Of a stretch of 45,939 nt of DNA, positions 7,950-15,394 are shown piece after piece. Source of the DNA: Paludibacteraceae bacterium. GTDB taxonomy: Bacteria > Bacteroidota > Bacteroidia > Bacteroidales > Paludibacteraceae. A model generated the notes under the pieces. That model saw only the letters and a program-made list of their open reading frames with translations. It did not search any database and was not told the DNA's origin. The stretch is taken from the NCBI GenBank assembly GCA_024401435.1, contig JAKSLB010000025.1, positions 1 through 45,939 on the forward strand, in the 5' to 3' direction. Every line of letters starts with the position of its first letter. The stretch's first letter is position 1. The translations under genes and the position numbers were made by a program.

Positions 7950-7977
7950 AATATAGTAAAAATCACAAAATTGTCAA
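7950..7977 (-). promoter_or_regulatory. Sigma70-type promoter, near-leaderless
   Basis: TTGACA (7972-7977, minus strand), 16-bp spacer, TATATT (7950-7955), then 7 nt to the ATG at 7942. It overlaps the end region of the gene at 7974-8258. Confidence 0.65.
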
Positions 7978-8258
7978 CGAGATTTAAAGTAGAAATTATA
8001 GTGGTCACCATTCTTGTCATAGAACAAGAAAGCATTGACCAAATGAAATCTACACTTTACGCATTTGTCGTCTTTAATTACGATGTTAGCCTTTTGAATT
8101 GGATAGCCATAATATTCTTCTAGGAATGTTGTTGCATTTCCGCTCGGTTTATCAAAAGATTCATCAAAAAGTAACGCATAGCCATATTTTTCGGTTTCAT
8201 ATTCAATAGAGCCATCTTCTTGGAAGAAAATAACAGAATAATCATACACTTTTTTCAT
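7974..8258 (-). CDS. Small hypothetical protein
   Basis: 94 aa, start overlapping the upstream stop by 4 nt (ATGA type). Rich in aromatic residues and single strands, with a CVKC pair. No family recognised. Its stop lies inside the promoter of the next gene. Confidence 0.55.
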   Translation of the reverse strand: MKKVYDYSVIFFQEDGSIEYETEKYGYALLFDESFDKPSGNATTFLEEYYGYPIQKANIVIKDDKCVKCRFHLVNAFLFYDKNGDHYNFYFKSR

Positions 8259-8551
8259 CGTTTAACCTCAATTTCATTTGTTGTCTTGCATTCTGGACAA
8301 ACACAACGGAAAATAATTAACTTTTGTGTTCTCTTTGAACTCCACCAATGTATCTTATATCCGCCAACATATTTTTGGTCACAAGCCAATACTGGGCATT
8401 CATATTCACATTGACAATACTTGCAAGTAAACTTCATAGGCTTACCTGGCTTCACAACTTTGATTTCCTTCAAAGCAGCCTTCCGTTCTTCTTCGTACCT
8501 TTTGGGATATGGAATAGGTGGCATAGATGCAAATGGTGGCATAAGTGGCAT
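8255..8551 (-). CDS. Zinc-ribbon-like protein with proline-rich start
   Basis: 98 aa from the ATG at 8551, which has AAAGGAG seven bases upstream. The first ~20 residues are rich in Met and Pro (MPLMPPFASMPPIPYPKR). Cysteine pairs at CKYC, CEYEC and CVCPEC suggest one or two zinc-binding knuckles. Unknown function; it could be a nucleic-acid-binding or adaptor protein. Confidence 0.55.
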   Translation of the reverse strand: MPLMPPFASMPPIPYPKRYEEERKAALKEIKVVKPGKPMKFTCKYCQCEYECPVLACDQKYVGGYKIHWWSSKRTQKLIIFRCVCPECKTTNEIEVKR

Positions 8552-8552
8552 A

Positions 8553-9179
8553 TTATTTAACTCCTTTGATAAGTTCTTGTACATCATTCTTTGACAATAG
8601 CATATAGTTATTGTTTGTAGTGTTCATATGTATCAAATGAATATCATTGCCATCATAGATGACATATTTATTGTCAAGTTTTTTACAAGGGAGGACATTT
8701 CCATTATCCAACTTGATTTTACATTCATTTCGTTCCTTTGAAAACGCCCTATCAAAGTCACTAGAACTCAAACGGGTTATACATTCCTCATTGGACAATT
8801 TCTTGCTACGATTCTTATTGACCATAGTAATCTTGCCTTTTAGGATTTGAATCCGTGGTTCAAGTAGTTCTATAGATGTTAGCAATGCTTTTTTGAATTT
8901 CTCAATATCTTCATTATAGTCTTCAAAATCCATCCAAGGTTTTCCACTAAATCCTTCTGGAGTATAGTATTTCTTGTTGGTTTTCTTCACTGGTTCAATT
9001 CTTGGGTATCTATTTCTCTTATCAACCGACCAATGACAAAATACTTCGGTTACATAAGGTTCAACATCAATATACCAAGCAATAGTAATACCTTTATATG
9101 ACCAACTAGAATTACCTATGCCATCATAAGAATACTCAATGTTATGCTCTTTGTAGAAATTACTTAAATCTTCTTGCAT
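8553..9179 (-). CDS. Hypothetical protein, 208 aa
   Basis: Starts 3 nt after the upstream gene ends, with AAGG in front. It begins with a helix and a strand region (YSYDGIGNSSWSYKGITIAW), has a basic middle part (KGKITMVNKNRSKK) and ends near a short ribosome site for the next gene. No motif recognised. Confidence 0.55.
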   Translation of the reverse strand: MQEDLSNFYKEHNIEYSYDGIGNSSWSYKGITIAWYIDVEPYVTEVFCHWSVDKRNRYPRIEPVKKTNKKYYTPEGFSGKPWMDFEDYNEDIEKFKKALLTSIELLEPRIQILKGKITMVNKNRSKKLSNEECITRLSSSDFDRAFSKERNECKIKLDNGNVLPCKKLDNKYVIYDGNDIHLIHMNTTNNNYMLLSKNDVQELIKGVK

Positions 9180-9182
9180 ACC

Positions 9183-9956
9183 TTATTCCTTAATCATTGG
9201 TTCATTACAAGCATCTTCACCCAAGCAAGAATTACCAAGACATTCACCAACTTCACAATTTGGCTTTTCTTCTTTAGGTTGCTTATTTTCATACGGATAA
9301 TCAAGAATTTTATTCAATACTAGGTCTGAAATATCATTGAAACCAAATCCAGCCATTATTGTATTAACTGGTCCGTCAATGTTTTCAGCCCTATCCATTA
9401 GTTCTTTCCATACGGCACTTGATACTTCATCTGCCATCTTGACTCTCTCTGTTCGTAATGACTTAATCTTGTCTTCAAGCTCTTTGTTTTCTGCGTTTAA
9501 TACTTTAATTTTTGCAAGCAATACATCTTCAAACGGAGTAGGTTCAACTCTACCTTCTTTTAATGACTTTAGTTCATCAAGATACTTGATGATACTTTTA
9601 TAACTTTCTTTCAATGATGGAAACACAATCTCATCATCAGTAGAGTCTTCATTCTTTGATTTAAAATGATATTTTAATGAATTTATACAATCATTTAATG
9701 AATACTCTGGTACAATTTCTTTCTTTTGTTTATCGCTTTCTTCCTCTGGAATTTCCGCAATATTGTTCCAGTATTTGCATACACTATCACGCCAATCATC
9801 ACACCAAATAATATGTCCGTGTTCATTCTTATACCAGTCAACTATTCGTGTTTTTACTGGAGTGTCATTTTCACAATTCCACGCCAGCATTTCAATTGGC
9901 TTTCCATCCCACTTCTCTGGGGTCATTTCAATGAGTTTAAAACCATTATACTCCAT
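9183..9956 (-). CDS. Hypothetical protein with coiled coil
   Basis: 257 aa. Residues 1-75 contain WDGKPIEMLAWNCEN and WKNEHG-like segments, resembling small beta domains of phage proteins. Residues about 125-180 are a probable coiled coil (LAKIKVLNAENKELEDKIKS). The C-terminal 30 residues hold four cysteines (CEVGECLGNSCLGEDAC), a possible metal-binding tail. Ribosome site AAGGAATG precedes the ATG. Function unknown. Confidence 0.55.
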   Translation of the reverse strand: MEYNGFKLIEMTPEKWDGKPIEMLAWNCENDTPVKTRIVDWYKNEHGHIIWCDDWRDSVCKYWNNIAEIPEEESDKQKKEIVPEYSLNDCINSLKYHFKSKNEDSTDDEIVFPSLKESYKSIIKYLDELKSLKEGRVEPTPFEDVLLAKIKVLNAENKELEDKIKSLRTERVKMADEVSSAVWKELMDRAENIDGPVNTIMAGFGFNDISDLVLNKILDYPYENKQPKEEKPNCEVGECLGNSCLGEDACNEPMIKE

Positions 9957-9959
9957 AAA

Positions 9960-10181
9960 TCATTCCTTTAATTTAAGTTCTACAATTTTAAGACCAGTTT
10001 CCCATGTAACTTCTGGAAAAATATAATCAGGTAATTCACCTATTATATTAGTTCCAGTTTCTGGATTGCATCTAAAAGTACCAGTTTCTAAATCAAGGTA
10101 TGGTGGATATTTTTCAAATAGATATAGTCTACCATTCTTATTACGAAGAAGATAAAATTTAGTCTCTAAACATTGCTTCAT
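9960..10181 (-). CDS. Small hypothetical protein
   Basis: 73 aa from the ATG at 10181, overlapping the end of the upstream gene by 23 nt. A longer frame to 10328 exists but would be nested in the 169-aa gene. The protein is beta-rich (FYLLRNKNGRLYLFEKYPPY...) and ends four bases before the next start. Function unknown. Confidence 0.5.
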   Translation of the reverse strand: MKQCLETKFYLLRNKNGRLYLFEKYPPYLDLETGTFRCNPETGTNIIGELPDYIFPEVTWETGLKIVELKLKE

Positions 10182-10668
10182 ATTCTTCAATAGTTTCCTT
10201 AAAAGCCTTTTCCAATTCATCAACTGTAATAAATTTGGATTCATCAAAGGTATACTTATTTTCGCATCCTTCCATCCATTCCTTAAAGTTATCAATGGAA
10301 CAAATACTAGAAATTGAACCTTGACCAATAATTATAGAAAATACAACTCTCTTACCATTATCTTCAATGATAACAAAGACTGTAGGAAACATACTTTCTT
10401 CAACTTCTTGCCAAGGAATTTTTGGGTCAACAAGTGAAGACCAAGAATCAAATAGTGGTAGATACTTTTTATCTGGTTCATCTTCATCTGCGTAGTATAG
10501 GTCTTCATCACCAATATCCACTTGATTGGCAATAGCATCCTTCCAAAGACTAGCATCAAAGGACTTCATTCTTTCAACGCTTTTGCCATACATACCCTTC
10601 ATAATTTCTGCGTGGCTATGTGTTTCAAAATACTTTTTAATTTGTTCTTTTTGCTTTTCAATATCCAT
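10159..10668 (-). CDS. Hypothetical protein, 169 aa
   Basis: Begins with a basic helix (MDIEKQKEQIKKYFETHSHAE), then acidic and aromatic segments. The ATG is preceded by GGAGG, but this ribosome site is the 3' arm of a terminator-like hairpin (10669-10692). A TTGAAA-17-TATATT promoter lies just upstream. Expression may therefore be limited by hairpin opening. Unknown family. Confidence 0.55.
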   Translation of the reverse strand: MDIEKQKEQIKKYFETHSHAEIMKGMYGKSVERMKSFDASLWKDAIANQVDIGDEDLYYADEDEPDKKYLPLFDSWSSLVDPKIPWQEVEESMFPTVFVIIEDNGKRVVFSIIIGQGSISSICSIDNFKEWMEGCENKYTFDESKFITVDELEKAFKETIEEYEAMFRD

Positions 10669-10692
10669 AAAAAAGCCTCCTTATACAAGGAG
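10669..10692 (-). terminator. Terminator-like hairpin merged with ribosome site
   Basis: On the minus strand GCCTCC-(8 nt)-GGAGGC-TTTTTT runs straight into the ATG at 10668. The 3' arm contains the GGAGG ribosome site seven bases before the ATG. It could end the resolvase transcript or mask the ribosome site of mRNAs started at 10695-10723. Confidence 0.65.
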
Positions 10693-10694
10693 GC

Positions 10695-10723
10695 AATATA
10701 GTTAAAAAGTAATGAAATTTCAA
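10695..10723 (-). promoter_or_regulatory. Sigma70-type promoter
   Basis: TTGAAA (10718-10723), 17-bp spacer, TATATT (10695-10700) on the minus strand. The transcript would start in or next to the hairpin at 10669-10692. Confidence 0.6.
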
Positions 10724-10726
10724 TAC

Positions 10727-11395
10727 TTATTTCTTTACAAATCCCATTTTCATATACGATGAAGGGTTCTTGTCAGTCTTTTTGGTGAATATTTCATTCA
10801 AGAACTTTGGACAAGCCTTCAAATCATCCATTTTCTGCTTGAATCTCAACTCTTGTCTTAATAATTCACATATGGCATAGGCATCAACAATGTCAGATGT
10901 GGTTGCTACTCCGTGTCCATTGTCAACTATAGGTAAATATGATATGTCTGGTTTTGTAAACTTATACTTTACAAATGCTTGATACATTGAAATCTTGTCT
11001 GAAAGACCATAACCTGTGAAGAACTTCTTAATTGTGTTGATAGGATAGAACCTCATAGCTTTCCCTTCATTGAAAAGGTTCAATTTTACAAATCCTTCAA
11101 ATTCCGCTAGGTCAAACACCATACCTATGCTTCCACTAGCACCATAGGCATAATCTTCAATGGCTACATAGTCAACATCCTTGCACCATTCCAATATGTG
11201 TTGTACAACAAACAAGTATCTTGCGTACTTGTGTGAAAAGTCCTTTGTATCATAAAGTATGATATTGTCCATTGAATATTTCTTTCTTTGGGTGAAACCA
11301 TAACACTTTACATCAACTATGTCCAAGTTATTGTCCAATTCTTCTATGACAATTCCGCTTGAACTAATACTTAAATCAAGCCCAGCTATCTTCAT
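10727..11395 (-). CDS. RuvC-like Holliday junction resolvase
   Basis: 222 aa from the ATG at 11395; the longer frame adds a non-conserved extension. RNase H-fold acidic residues are in place: D7 in MKIAGLDLSISSSG, E80 in YVAIEDYAYG, and D168/D171 in TSDIVDAYAI. The order and spacing match RuvC. It would cut four-way junctions formed during recombination-dependent replication, a job done by gp49 (endonuclease VII) in T4. Together with UvsX, UvsW and the Rad50-like protein it completes a recombination set. It is somewhat longer than bacterial RuvC (~170 aa). Confidence 0.8.
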   Translation of the reverse strand: MKIAGLDLSISSSGIVIEELDNNLDIVDVKCYGFTQRKKYSMDNIILYDTKDFSHKYARYLFVVQHILEWCKDVDYVAIEDYAYGASGSIGMVFDLAEFEGFVKLNLFNEGKAMRFYPINTIKKFFTGYGLSDKISMYQAFVKYKFTKPDISYLPIVDNGHGVATTSDIVDAYAICELLRQELRFKQKMDDLKACPKFLNEIFTKKTDKNPSSYMKMGFVKK

Positions 11396-11421
11396 AACTA
11401 AAATATATATTTGTATCCCTA

Positions 11422-11450
11422 TTGACACCATTACATAATTTTACTATATT
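11422..11450 (+). promoter_or_regulatory. Sigma70-type promoter, near-leaderless
   Basis: TTGACA (11422-11427), exactly 17 bp, TATATT (11445-11450), then 6 nt (CGTAGT) to the ATG at 11457. It drives the LRR gene. Confidence 0.75.
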
Positions 11451-11456
11451 CGTAGT

Positions 11457-12806
11457 ATGAACTATGTACAAAAATACAATGAAAGAATGCTTTTTGTTCA
11501 ACTTTTTGGTCAACTTTGTGAGGATTCTGAAATGAATATGGGCAATTCGTATGTAGATTTTCTAAAGTGTAAATATGACTACGATTTCCGTAGTATAATT
11601 CAAAGATACAATTTTTCACCATCAATTATTAATGATGATATTGATGATGAAAAAATGTGGATGTATATTCAAGATTATCTTACCCCCAAGGATTTAAGAG
11701 ATTGTAAGTTGTTTTGCCCAGAAGAAATATATGAGCAATACAAGAATGACTCTAGTCTATATCTAGCCAACGAAATCACAATTGACAACTATATGCTCTA
11801 TACTGGTCATAGAGTGATTGTCCTTGGTGATGTCAACCTTCAATATAGCCAATTTACTCAATTACCTAACATTGATTTTGTTAGAATCCACGGAAGCCTT
11901 ATTCTAAAAGGAAACTATCTAAAATCATTGAAGTCTAATCTTACATCATTGAGTGAATGTATCATTGATGGTGACTTTGATTGTTCTAACAATGAACTTA
12001 AAAATCTACAAGGATTTCCAAAGTCCGTTGGATATTCTGTATATCTTGAAAACAATAAACTTAAATCACTAAATGGTTGTGTCAAAAAAGTAAGAAACAA
12101 TTTCAACTGCTCAAATAACCTTTTGACAAGCCTAAAGCATTGCCCTAAAGATATTGGTGGTAATCTACATTGTGACCACAATAAACTTACAAGCCTAATG
12201 TATGCACCAGAGAAAATTCATTGTAATCTCTCCGCATCATACAATGAAATCAATACACTCAAGGATTGCCCCAAGCAAATCGTTGGCGTATTCAATTGTA
12301 ATTACAATGAACTTACAAGTCTTGTAGGAGACCTTGAAAGCGTTGGTGATGAATTTTATTGTATGCACAATAAGTTAAAGAGCCTTGAAGGACTTCCATC
12401 TAATGTAACCTCATTACATTGTGATTACAATGAAATTGAGGAATTGGATGAAAATCTACCTTGTTTTTATGACTTTTCCATTTCATACAACAAGTTGAAG
12501 AATTTAAAGAATTTTCCAAGGGTGCTACATTCATTCAACATTACGAAAAACTACATCAACAATTTTGATGGTATGCCAGTTGATGCCGATATCATTTGTG
12601 AAGGTCCTTATGCGGTTCAAAATGTAAAGGTTTCAAACGACTTGATTGACATTGTTGAAAAACGAAGAAATAAAATGAAGACATTGGCAAATTTCAACAA
12701 ACAATTCAACAAGGGCGTTGACTACGAAAAGAATGATGTCTATTTGAAAAAAATCAAACAAAAATTGTACACATTCCAATATAATCAATGGTTGGAAAAC
12801 AATTAA
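11457..12806 (+). CDS. Leucine-rich-repeat protein
   Basis: 449 aa. The N-terminal ~125 residues are non-repetitive. About residues 135-390 form roughly a dozen LRRs of 20-23 residues with the pattern L.C..N.L.SL...P..V (for example NCSNNLLTSLKHCPKDI and HCDHNKLTSLMYAPEKI). The short unit and the N.L.SL...P pattern resemble bacterial LRRs of the YopM/IpaH kind. The C-terminal ~50 residues are basic and helical. LRRs bind proteins, so a host-interaction role or a receptor-binding or anti-defence role is possible. It is transcribed alone from a strong promoter and ends at a terminator. Confidence 0.75.
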   Translation: MNYVQKYNERMLFVQLFGQLCEDSEMNMGNSYVDFLKCKYDYDFRSIIQRYNFSPSIINDDIDDEKMWMYIQDYLTPKDLRDCKLFCPEEIYEQYKNDSSLYLANEITIDNYMLYTGHRVIVLGDVNLQYSQFTQLPNIDFVRIHGSLILKGNYLKSLKSNLTSLSECIIDGDFDCSNNELKNLQGFPKSVGYSVYLENNKLKSLNGCVKKVRNNFNCSNNLLTSLKHCPKDIGGNLHCDHNKLTSLMYAPEKIHCNLSASYNEINTLKDCPKQIVGVFNCNYNELTSLVGDLESVGDEFYCMHNKLKSLEGLPSNVTSLHCDYNEIEELDENLPCFYDFSISYNKLKNLKNFPRVLHSFNITKNYINNFDGMPVDADIICEGPYAVQNVKVSNDLIDIVEKRRNKMKTLANFNKQFNKGVDYEKNDVYLKKIKQKLYTFQYNQWLENN

Positions 12807-12807
12807 A

Positions 12808-12834
12808 AAAGACCACCTTTAAGGTGGTCTTTTC
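12808..12834. terminator. Bidirectional terminator
   Basis: GACCACCT/AGGTGGTC (12811-12829 overall) forms an 8-9 bp stem, with A-run and T-run on either side. It separates the convergent genes ending at 12806 (+) and 12838 (-). Confidence 0.8.
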
Positions 12835-12837
12835 ATT

Positions 12838-13497
12838 TTAGATAAGTCCGTGATACTTCTTGCACCTATCCTTCAATGGTAGTAGTTTAAGGTCACTAAA
12901 GCACATTGCTTGACCCTTTGTTTCAAAATACTTACAACTTGTAAGGCTAGGGATTTCACCGCAACCAGCCCTATATACGCAATTAGGGATTGCTGCCGTT
13001 GCCAATGCCTTTAGAATTGGGTTTCCACTTTCAAGCATAGTCTTGATGACCTCATTCATCCATTTTCTTGTGTTTGCTTCGGTTCGCAAACATAGTCTTT
13101 GTCTGGTCATAGCAAGGAAAGCCTCCGCATTGAAATCCATAATGTTCTTTGTCTTTTCATTTGGGTCTCTTGGCTTACCATTGTTCCAATCTGGTCTAGA
13201 AGATTGACATAGGTACTTTGGGGAACTCTTTGTATGTCTTACAATTTGGTTTCTAACATCCTTGTTCATCACATCAATGATTCTAATTTCAATGTGCTTT
13301 GAAAGAGAATGTTCCGCAAGGAGAAGTTCTAGACACCAATCATAGATTTCTTCATCCGTCATTGCAAGAATCTTCTTCTTCGTATTTTCGGTTGGACTTT
13401 TACCGATAGTTGTTAGAAGCCCTTCCTTTACTCTATATATAGTGCCGTAAACACTATTTTCAAATCCGTTATAGCTTGAGATAAGTTCAATGTTCAT
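12838..13497 (-). CDS. ThyX-like (flavin-dependent thymidylate synthase-like) protein
   Basis: 219 aa. The layout follows ThyX: a helix with AEHSLSKHIEIRIIDVMNKD that parallels the family's H.S..EH segment, then R87-H88 in NQIVRHTKSSPKYLCQSSR, parallel to the RHR...S.R motif, then FLAMTRQRLCLRTEANTR like the family's RLR..AQ.EIR. The third motif residue is Thr instead of Arg, and the C-terminus has several cysteines (CVYRAGCGEIPSLTSC). If active it makes dTMP from dUMP with FAD and NADPH. The altered motif leaves activity uncertain. It would pair with the deaminase at 887-1282. Confidence 0.55.
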   Translation of the reverse strand: MNIELISSYNGFENSVYGTIYRVKEGLLTTIGKSPTENTKKKILAMTDEEIYDWCLELLLAEHSLSKHIEIRIIDVMNKDVRNQIVRHTKSSPKYLCQSSRPDWNNGKPRDPNEKTKNIMDFNAEAFLAMTRQRLCLRTEANTRKWMNEVIKTMLESGNPILKALATAAIPNCVYRAGCGEIPSLTSCKYFETKGQAMCFSDLKLLPLKDRCKKYHGLI

Positions 13498-13504
13498 ATA
13501 ACGA

Positions 13505-13510
13505 AATATA
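13505..13510 (-). promoter_or_regulatory. -10 box with leaderless geometry (thyX-like gene)
   Basis: TATATT on the minus strand, 7 nt before the ATG at 13497. The -35 region lies in the preceding coding end and does not resemble TTGACA. Confidence 0.45.
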
Positions 13511-13515
13511 AAAAA

Positions 13516-14481
13516 TTATTTAATTCTTTGCGGTGCGTTTGATTTTGAAAAAAGAGTCAATACAGATATTGATTTTGGTTTGTAGCAAGTCTTTATCTCT
13601 CTAATCATTTGTCTTATGGAGTTTCCTGAATATACTGTATCATCAATTATAATTACATTTTTTCCGTCTAACTTATCAAAATAATCATCATTAGTTTCCA
13701 CTTTTAATGTTTTTGTGATATAACTTCTCATTGTTGCATCATCTATGAAATGCAATTTGAAAGGTTCTTCCATCATATCAACTTCTTCCGTGTAACCATC
13801 AATTGACTTCTTGCAATATACAAGAAAATCTTTATATGCCCTTGAAAGTCTAAAGTCTTTATAATTTTTTCTAAATTCAGAATCATCTTCCAATATATAC
13901 TTATATACTTCACCTATTGTCATCTTTCTAACAACATCATCAAGCAATGTTATATGGTTTAAATTCTTTTTCAATAAGTTCCCCAACAACTTGTTTAGGT
14001 TTCTAGATGAAGGTGTCAATACTGTTGTGTCTTTATCCAAAAAATTCTTACTAATTATAGATACTTTTGTATCCAATCTTGACAAAAACTCATTCTTATT
14101 GTTTTCATCTTGAAATTTCCATCCACTTTCACCCTTCAATGCATATATTAAAGGATTTCCATCAGATTCAGTATCCCTACTTCTCTTAAATACTGAATAT
14201 ATAGTAATTCCCTTTATTGTTTTTTTATCAACAAATATCTCATTACTTTCTGTATCTACATCCTTTCCAGTATATTTGGAATATCTAACCGTCTTCTTTT
14301 GTGGATTATAAATGATACCCTCAATAAGATACATTTTAGGTATTTCTATTCCATATTCCCTATAATTTGTGTATTCCTCATCCATAGAAGCAAAACTTTC
14401 TTTAATGATAGAATCATAATTAGAATATAAAACACTAGAAACTTTTCTAAATTCACTTTCTGTCAATAAAACTTTTTTCAT
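13516..14481 (-). CDS. Tagged phosphoribosyltransferase-like protein
   Basis: 321 aa. Residues 1-16 (MKKVLLTESEFRKVSS) are the shared tag. The LNE is replaced by LYS, but I26-K27-E28 a few residues on gives another (I/L)-x-E site. The C-terminal part holds a PRPP-binding loop (VIIIDDTVYSGNSI, 276-289) as in type I phosphoribosyltransferases. The middle 200 residues are unassigned. The protein ends only ~30 residues after the motif, so the fold may be circularly short or non-catalytic. Inference: a head-packaged protein that could act on nucleotides or in the host at infection onset. It has its own promoter at 14489-14517. Confidence 0.6.
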   Translation of the reverse strand: MKKVLLTESEFRKVSSVLYSNYDSIIKESFASMDEEYTNYREYGIEIPKMYLIEGIIYNPQKKTVRYSKYTGKDVDTESNEIFVDKKTIKGITIYSVFKRSRDTESDGNPLIYALKGESGWKFQDENNKNEFLSRLDTKVSIISKNFLDKDTTVLTPSSRNLNKLLGNLLKKNLNHITLLDDVVRKMTIGEVYKYILEDDSEFRKNYKDFRLSRAYKDFLVYCKKSIDGYTEEVDMMEEPFKLHFIDDATMRSYITKTLKVETNDDYFDKLDGKNVIIIDDTVYSGNSIRQMIREIKTCYKPKSISVLTLFSKSNAPQRIK

Positions 14482-14488
14482 AAAATGA

Positions 14489-14517
14489 AATATAGATTAT
14501 TATGTTGAAAAAGTCAA
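14489..14517 (-). promoter_or_regulatory. Sigma70-type promoter, near-leaderless
   Basis: TTGACT (14512-14517), 17 bp, TATATT (14489-14494) on the minus strand, then 7 nt to the ATG at 14481. It overlaps the last codons of the SemiSWEET-like gene. Confidence 0.7.
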
Positions 14518-14792
14518 TACTTGTATTTAAACTTCAAAATTGTCAATACGATTACAAACATCAATGCAAAACTATAATTGAAGTACAATGGAACTTGATA
14601 CACACCATTTGATATGTTGGTGTATAGCACATAGGAGAAACTAAAGATGTTTCCTATATACGAAAGCACCAAGTATCCTATTGAAATAGCCTTTGATGAC
14701 TTTTCCTTAAATGCGTTATATACAAGTGGCAAAGAAACAATTGCAAATGCAATAGCACCAATTCCACCAAGAGTAGTAAATAGAGATTCCAT
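14514..14792 (-). CDS. SemiSWEET/PQ-loop-like membrane protein
   Basis: 92 aa with three predicted membrane helices (about 8-24, 37-57, 66-87). The first contains SLPLVYNAFKEKSSKAISIG, matching the PQ-loop pattern of bacterial SemiSWEETs (proline, then K..KSS..IS.G). SemiSWEETs form dimers that carry sugars or related small solutes across the inner membrane. AAGGAAA precedes the ATG. It is the last gene of the IF-1 operon. A phage copy would change host uptake or efflux; the substrate is unknown. Confidence 0.65.
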   Translation of the reverse strand: MESLFTTLGGIGAIAFAIVSLPLVYNAFKEKSSKAISIGYLVLSYIGNIFSFSYVLYTNISNGVYQVPLYFNYSFALMFVIVLTILKFKYKY

Positions 14793-14800
14793 AAATTTCC

Positions 14801-14983
14801 TTAAAAATTGATTGTTATCTTGAATTTCATTAGTGTTTCAGTATCCATTTTCCAATACGATATGATTTCTTCCGCTATCTGCATATAGTCCAATGTAATC
14901 TCAAAAGCCTTCACCTTGTGTCTATTGAGCATTTCGTAATGATGGATGTCGTTAATAATTGATTGTGGTAGGTCTATAATCAA
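14801..14983 (-). CDS. Small helical protein
   Basis: 60 aa. TTG start at 14983 overlaps the TGA of the upstream gene (TTGA), typical of translational coupling. It reads as two or three helices with no motif. Member of the IF-1 operon. Confidence 0.5.
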   Translation of the reverse strand: MIIDLPQSIINDIHHYEMLNRHKVKAFEITLDYMQIAEEIISYWKMDTETLMKFKITINF

Positions 14984-15177
14984 TTTACCGCTCCATTGTC
15001 TATCATACTATGGTCTTGGGTTATTAGTTCAATAAGCCTATCACTGAACAGTTCGGCTATGTTTTCCATTTCCTCAACGGAATAGTTTTCAAGCAACTCC
15101 GCAAATGTGTTCTTTATTTGTTTAAAATAGTTGTTGGCAAGTCCATAAGCCAACTTTATTTCCTTATTCCTTTCCAT
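14980..15177 (-). CDS. Small helical protein
   Basis: 65 aa (MERNKEIKLAYGLANNYFKQ...), helical and acidic towards the end. It starts inside the end of the upstream gene (14-nt overlap), whose last codons provide GGAAA-type ribosome binding. Function unknown. Confidence 0.5.
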   Translation of the reverse strand: MERNKEIKLAYGLANNYFKQIKNTFAELLENYSVEEMENIAELFSDRLIELITQDHSMIDNGAVN

Positions 15178-15367
15178 TTTCGTTTGCTTCCTTCTTTTCG
15201 TATTCGTTCTTCACCTTATCTATTTCTGACAAAAACAAAAGACCGACCCAATACATTGGGTTGGTCATACTTTCAAAATCAAATATTCTATCAAAACACC
15301 AAGCTATGAATGCATAGATGGTGATATTGAAGCATTCCAACAAAATAATGTCAAAGATTTTCCGCAT
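15164..15367 (-). CDS. Small membrane-associated protein
   Basis: 67 aa from the ATG at 15367, which stands 8 nt after a TATATT box. Two hydrophobic stretches (IILLECFNITIYAFIAWCF and MYWVGLLFL) suggest one or two membrane helices. The C-terminus is strongly charged (KVKNEYEKKEANENGKE). Function unknown. Confidence 0.5.
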   Translation of the reverse strand: MRKIFDIILLECFNITIYAFIAWCFDRIFDFESMTNPMYWVGLLFLSEIDKVKNEYEKKEANENGKE

Positions 15368-15375
15368 ATACCATA

Positions 15376-15381
15376 AATATA
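15376..15381 (-). promoter_or_regulatory. -10 box with leaderless geometry
   Basis: TATATT on the minus strand, 8 nt before the ATG at 15367, in the 27-nt gap behind IF-1. An internal promoter for the small-gene part of the operon. Confidence 0.4.
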
Positions 15382-15394
15382 TACGGAAAAGCAA

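Noticed and set aside
10182-10328. N-terminal extension of the 73-aa gene
   Set aside because: It is nested in the 169-aa gene in another frame, and the basic Leu/Arg-rich composition is that of a shadow.
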